This document shows positions 49,657-49,746 of a stretch of DNA of 49,746 nt, piece by piece. Location of the stretch: contig JAXGTD010000014.1 of assembly GCA_040775095.1 (NCBI GenBank), forward strand, positions 1-49,746, read 5' to 3'. The DNA is from JAXGTD01 sp040775095 (GTDB lineage: Bacteria > Pseudomonadota > Gammaproteobacteria > Chromatiales > Chromatiaceae). Under the pieces are notes generated by a model. The model made no database searches. It saw only the letters and a list, made by a program, of their open reading frames with translations, and had not been told where the DNA came from. Each line of letters starts with the position of its first letter. The stretch's first letter is position 1. A program made the position numbers and the translations under genes.

Positions 49657-49746
<90 letters not shown>

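Overview
The window is a high-GC chromosomal segment, about 65-70% GC by eye, from a gammaproteobacterium. The gene set (HdfR-type LysR regulator, SlyX, RimK, ArnD, MipA/OmpV, MgtE, MarC, BAX-inhibitor-1 family, glycogen genes) fits Chromatiales such as purple sulfur bacteria or relatives. That placement is inference from gene content, not from a marker gene. There are no rRNA genes, prophage, CRISPR array or recognisable transposase. One complete tRNA-Ser(UGA) ends exactly at the right edge.

Layout. 1-6.1 kb: a short REP-like tandem array, then a glycogen locus (glgB, glgA with a long repetitive Ala/Pro-rich N-terminus, and a small GH13 enzyme). 6.2-9.3 kb: a SEDS glycosyltransferase (RodA/FtsW type) with its transpeptidase partner. 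9.2-18.4 kb: a protein-lysine-methyltransferase-like enzyme, a membrane hybrid histidine kinase with C-terminal receiver plus a small periplasmic partner, an orphan ArnD deformylase, a membrane-anchored beta-propeller and LarE. 19-37.7 kb: a loose accessory region of mostly secreted or stand-alone proteins with long gaps: a small GNxDL-repeat protein, two serine-hydrolase/beta-lactamase-fold proteins (one with an EF-hand), two propeller-like proteins, an alpha/beta-hydrolase + TauD/SyrP-like dioxygenase operon, a broken sulfatase, a secreted esterase with six IPT/TIG repeats, a Ser/Pro/Glu/Arg-rich periplasmic protein and a GNAT acetyltransferase. 37.9-49.7 kb: housekeeping genes again (PilZ, YyaL/DUF255, SlyX, aspartoacylase-like + RimK, MipA, MgtE, HdfR-like, ECF sigma factor, MarC, a 61-residue membrane protein, BAX-inhibitor family, tRNA-Ser).

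The most interesting signal is not a gene. Intergenic gaps of the accessory region carry a family of about 120-130 bp structured repeats: seven copies between 19.5 and 34.3 kb and one at 48.3 kb, in both orientations. Well-preserved copies have a conserved block (CCTG, five variable bases, GGATCAGCTCGCGA), about 27 bp of spacer, and then two or three adjacent hairpins. The stems differ in sequence between copies but keep pairing, including compensatory changes. This looks like a dispersed structured element (REP/MITE-like or a structured RNA/ssDNA element). I cannot tie it to a named family.

Secondary points of interest are the mgtE leader with two interlocking inverted repeats, phased GGTCNGAA repeats upstream of the small secreted protein, the decayed sulfatase, and the fusion architectures of GlgA and of the EF-hand beta-lactamase-fold protein.
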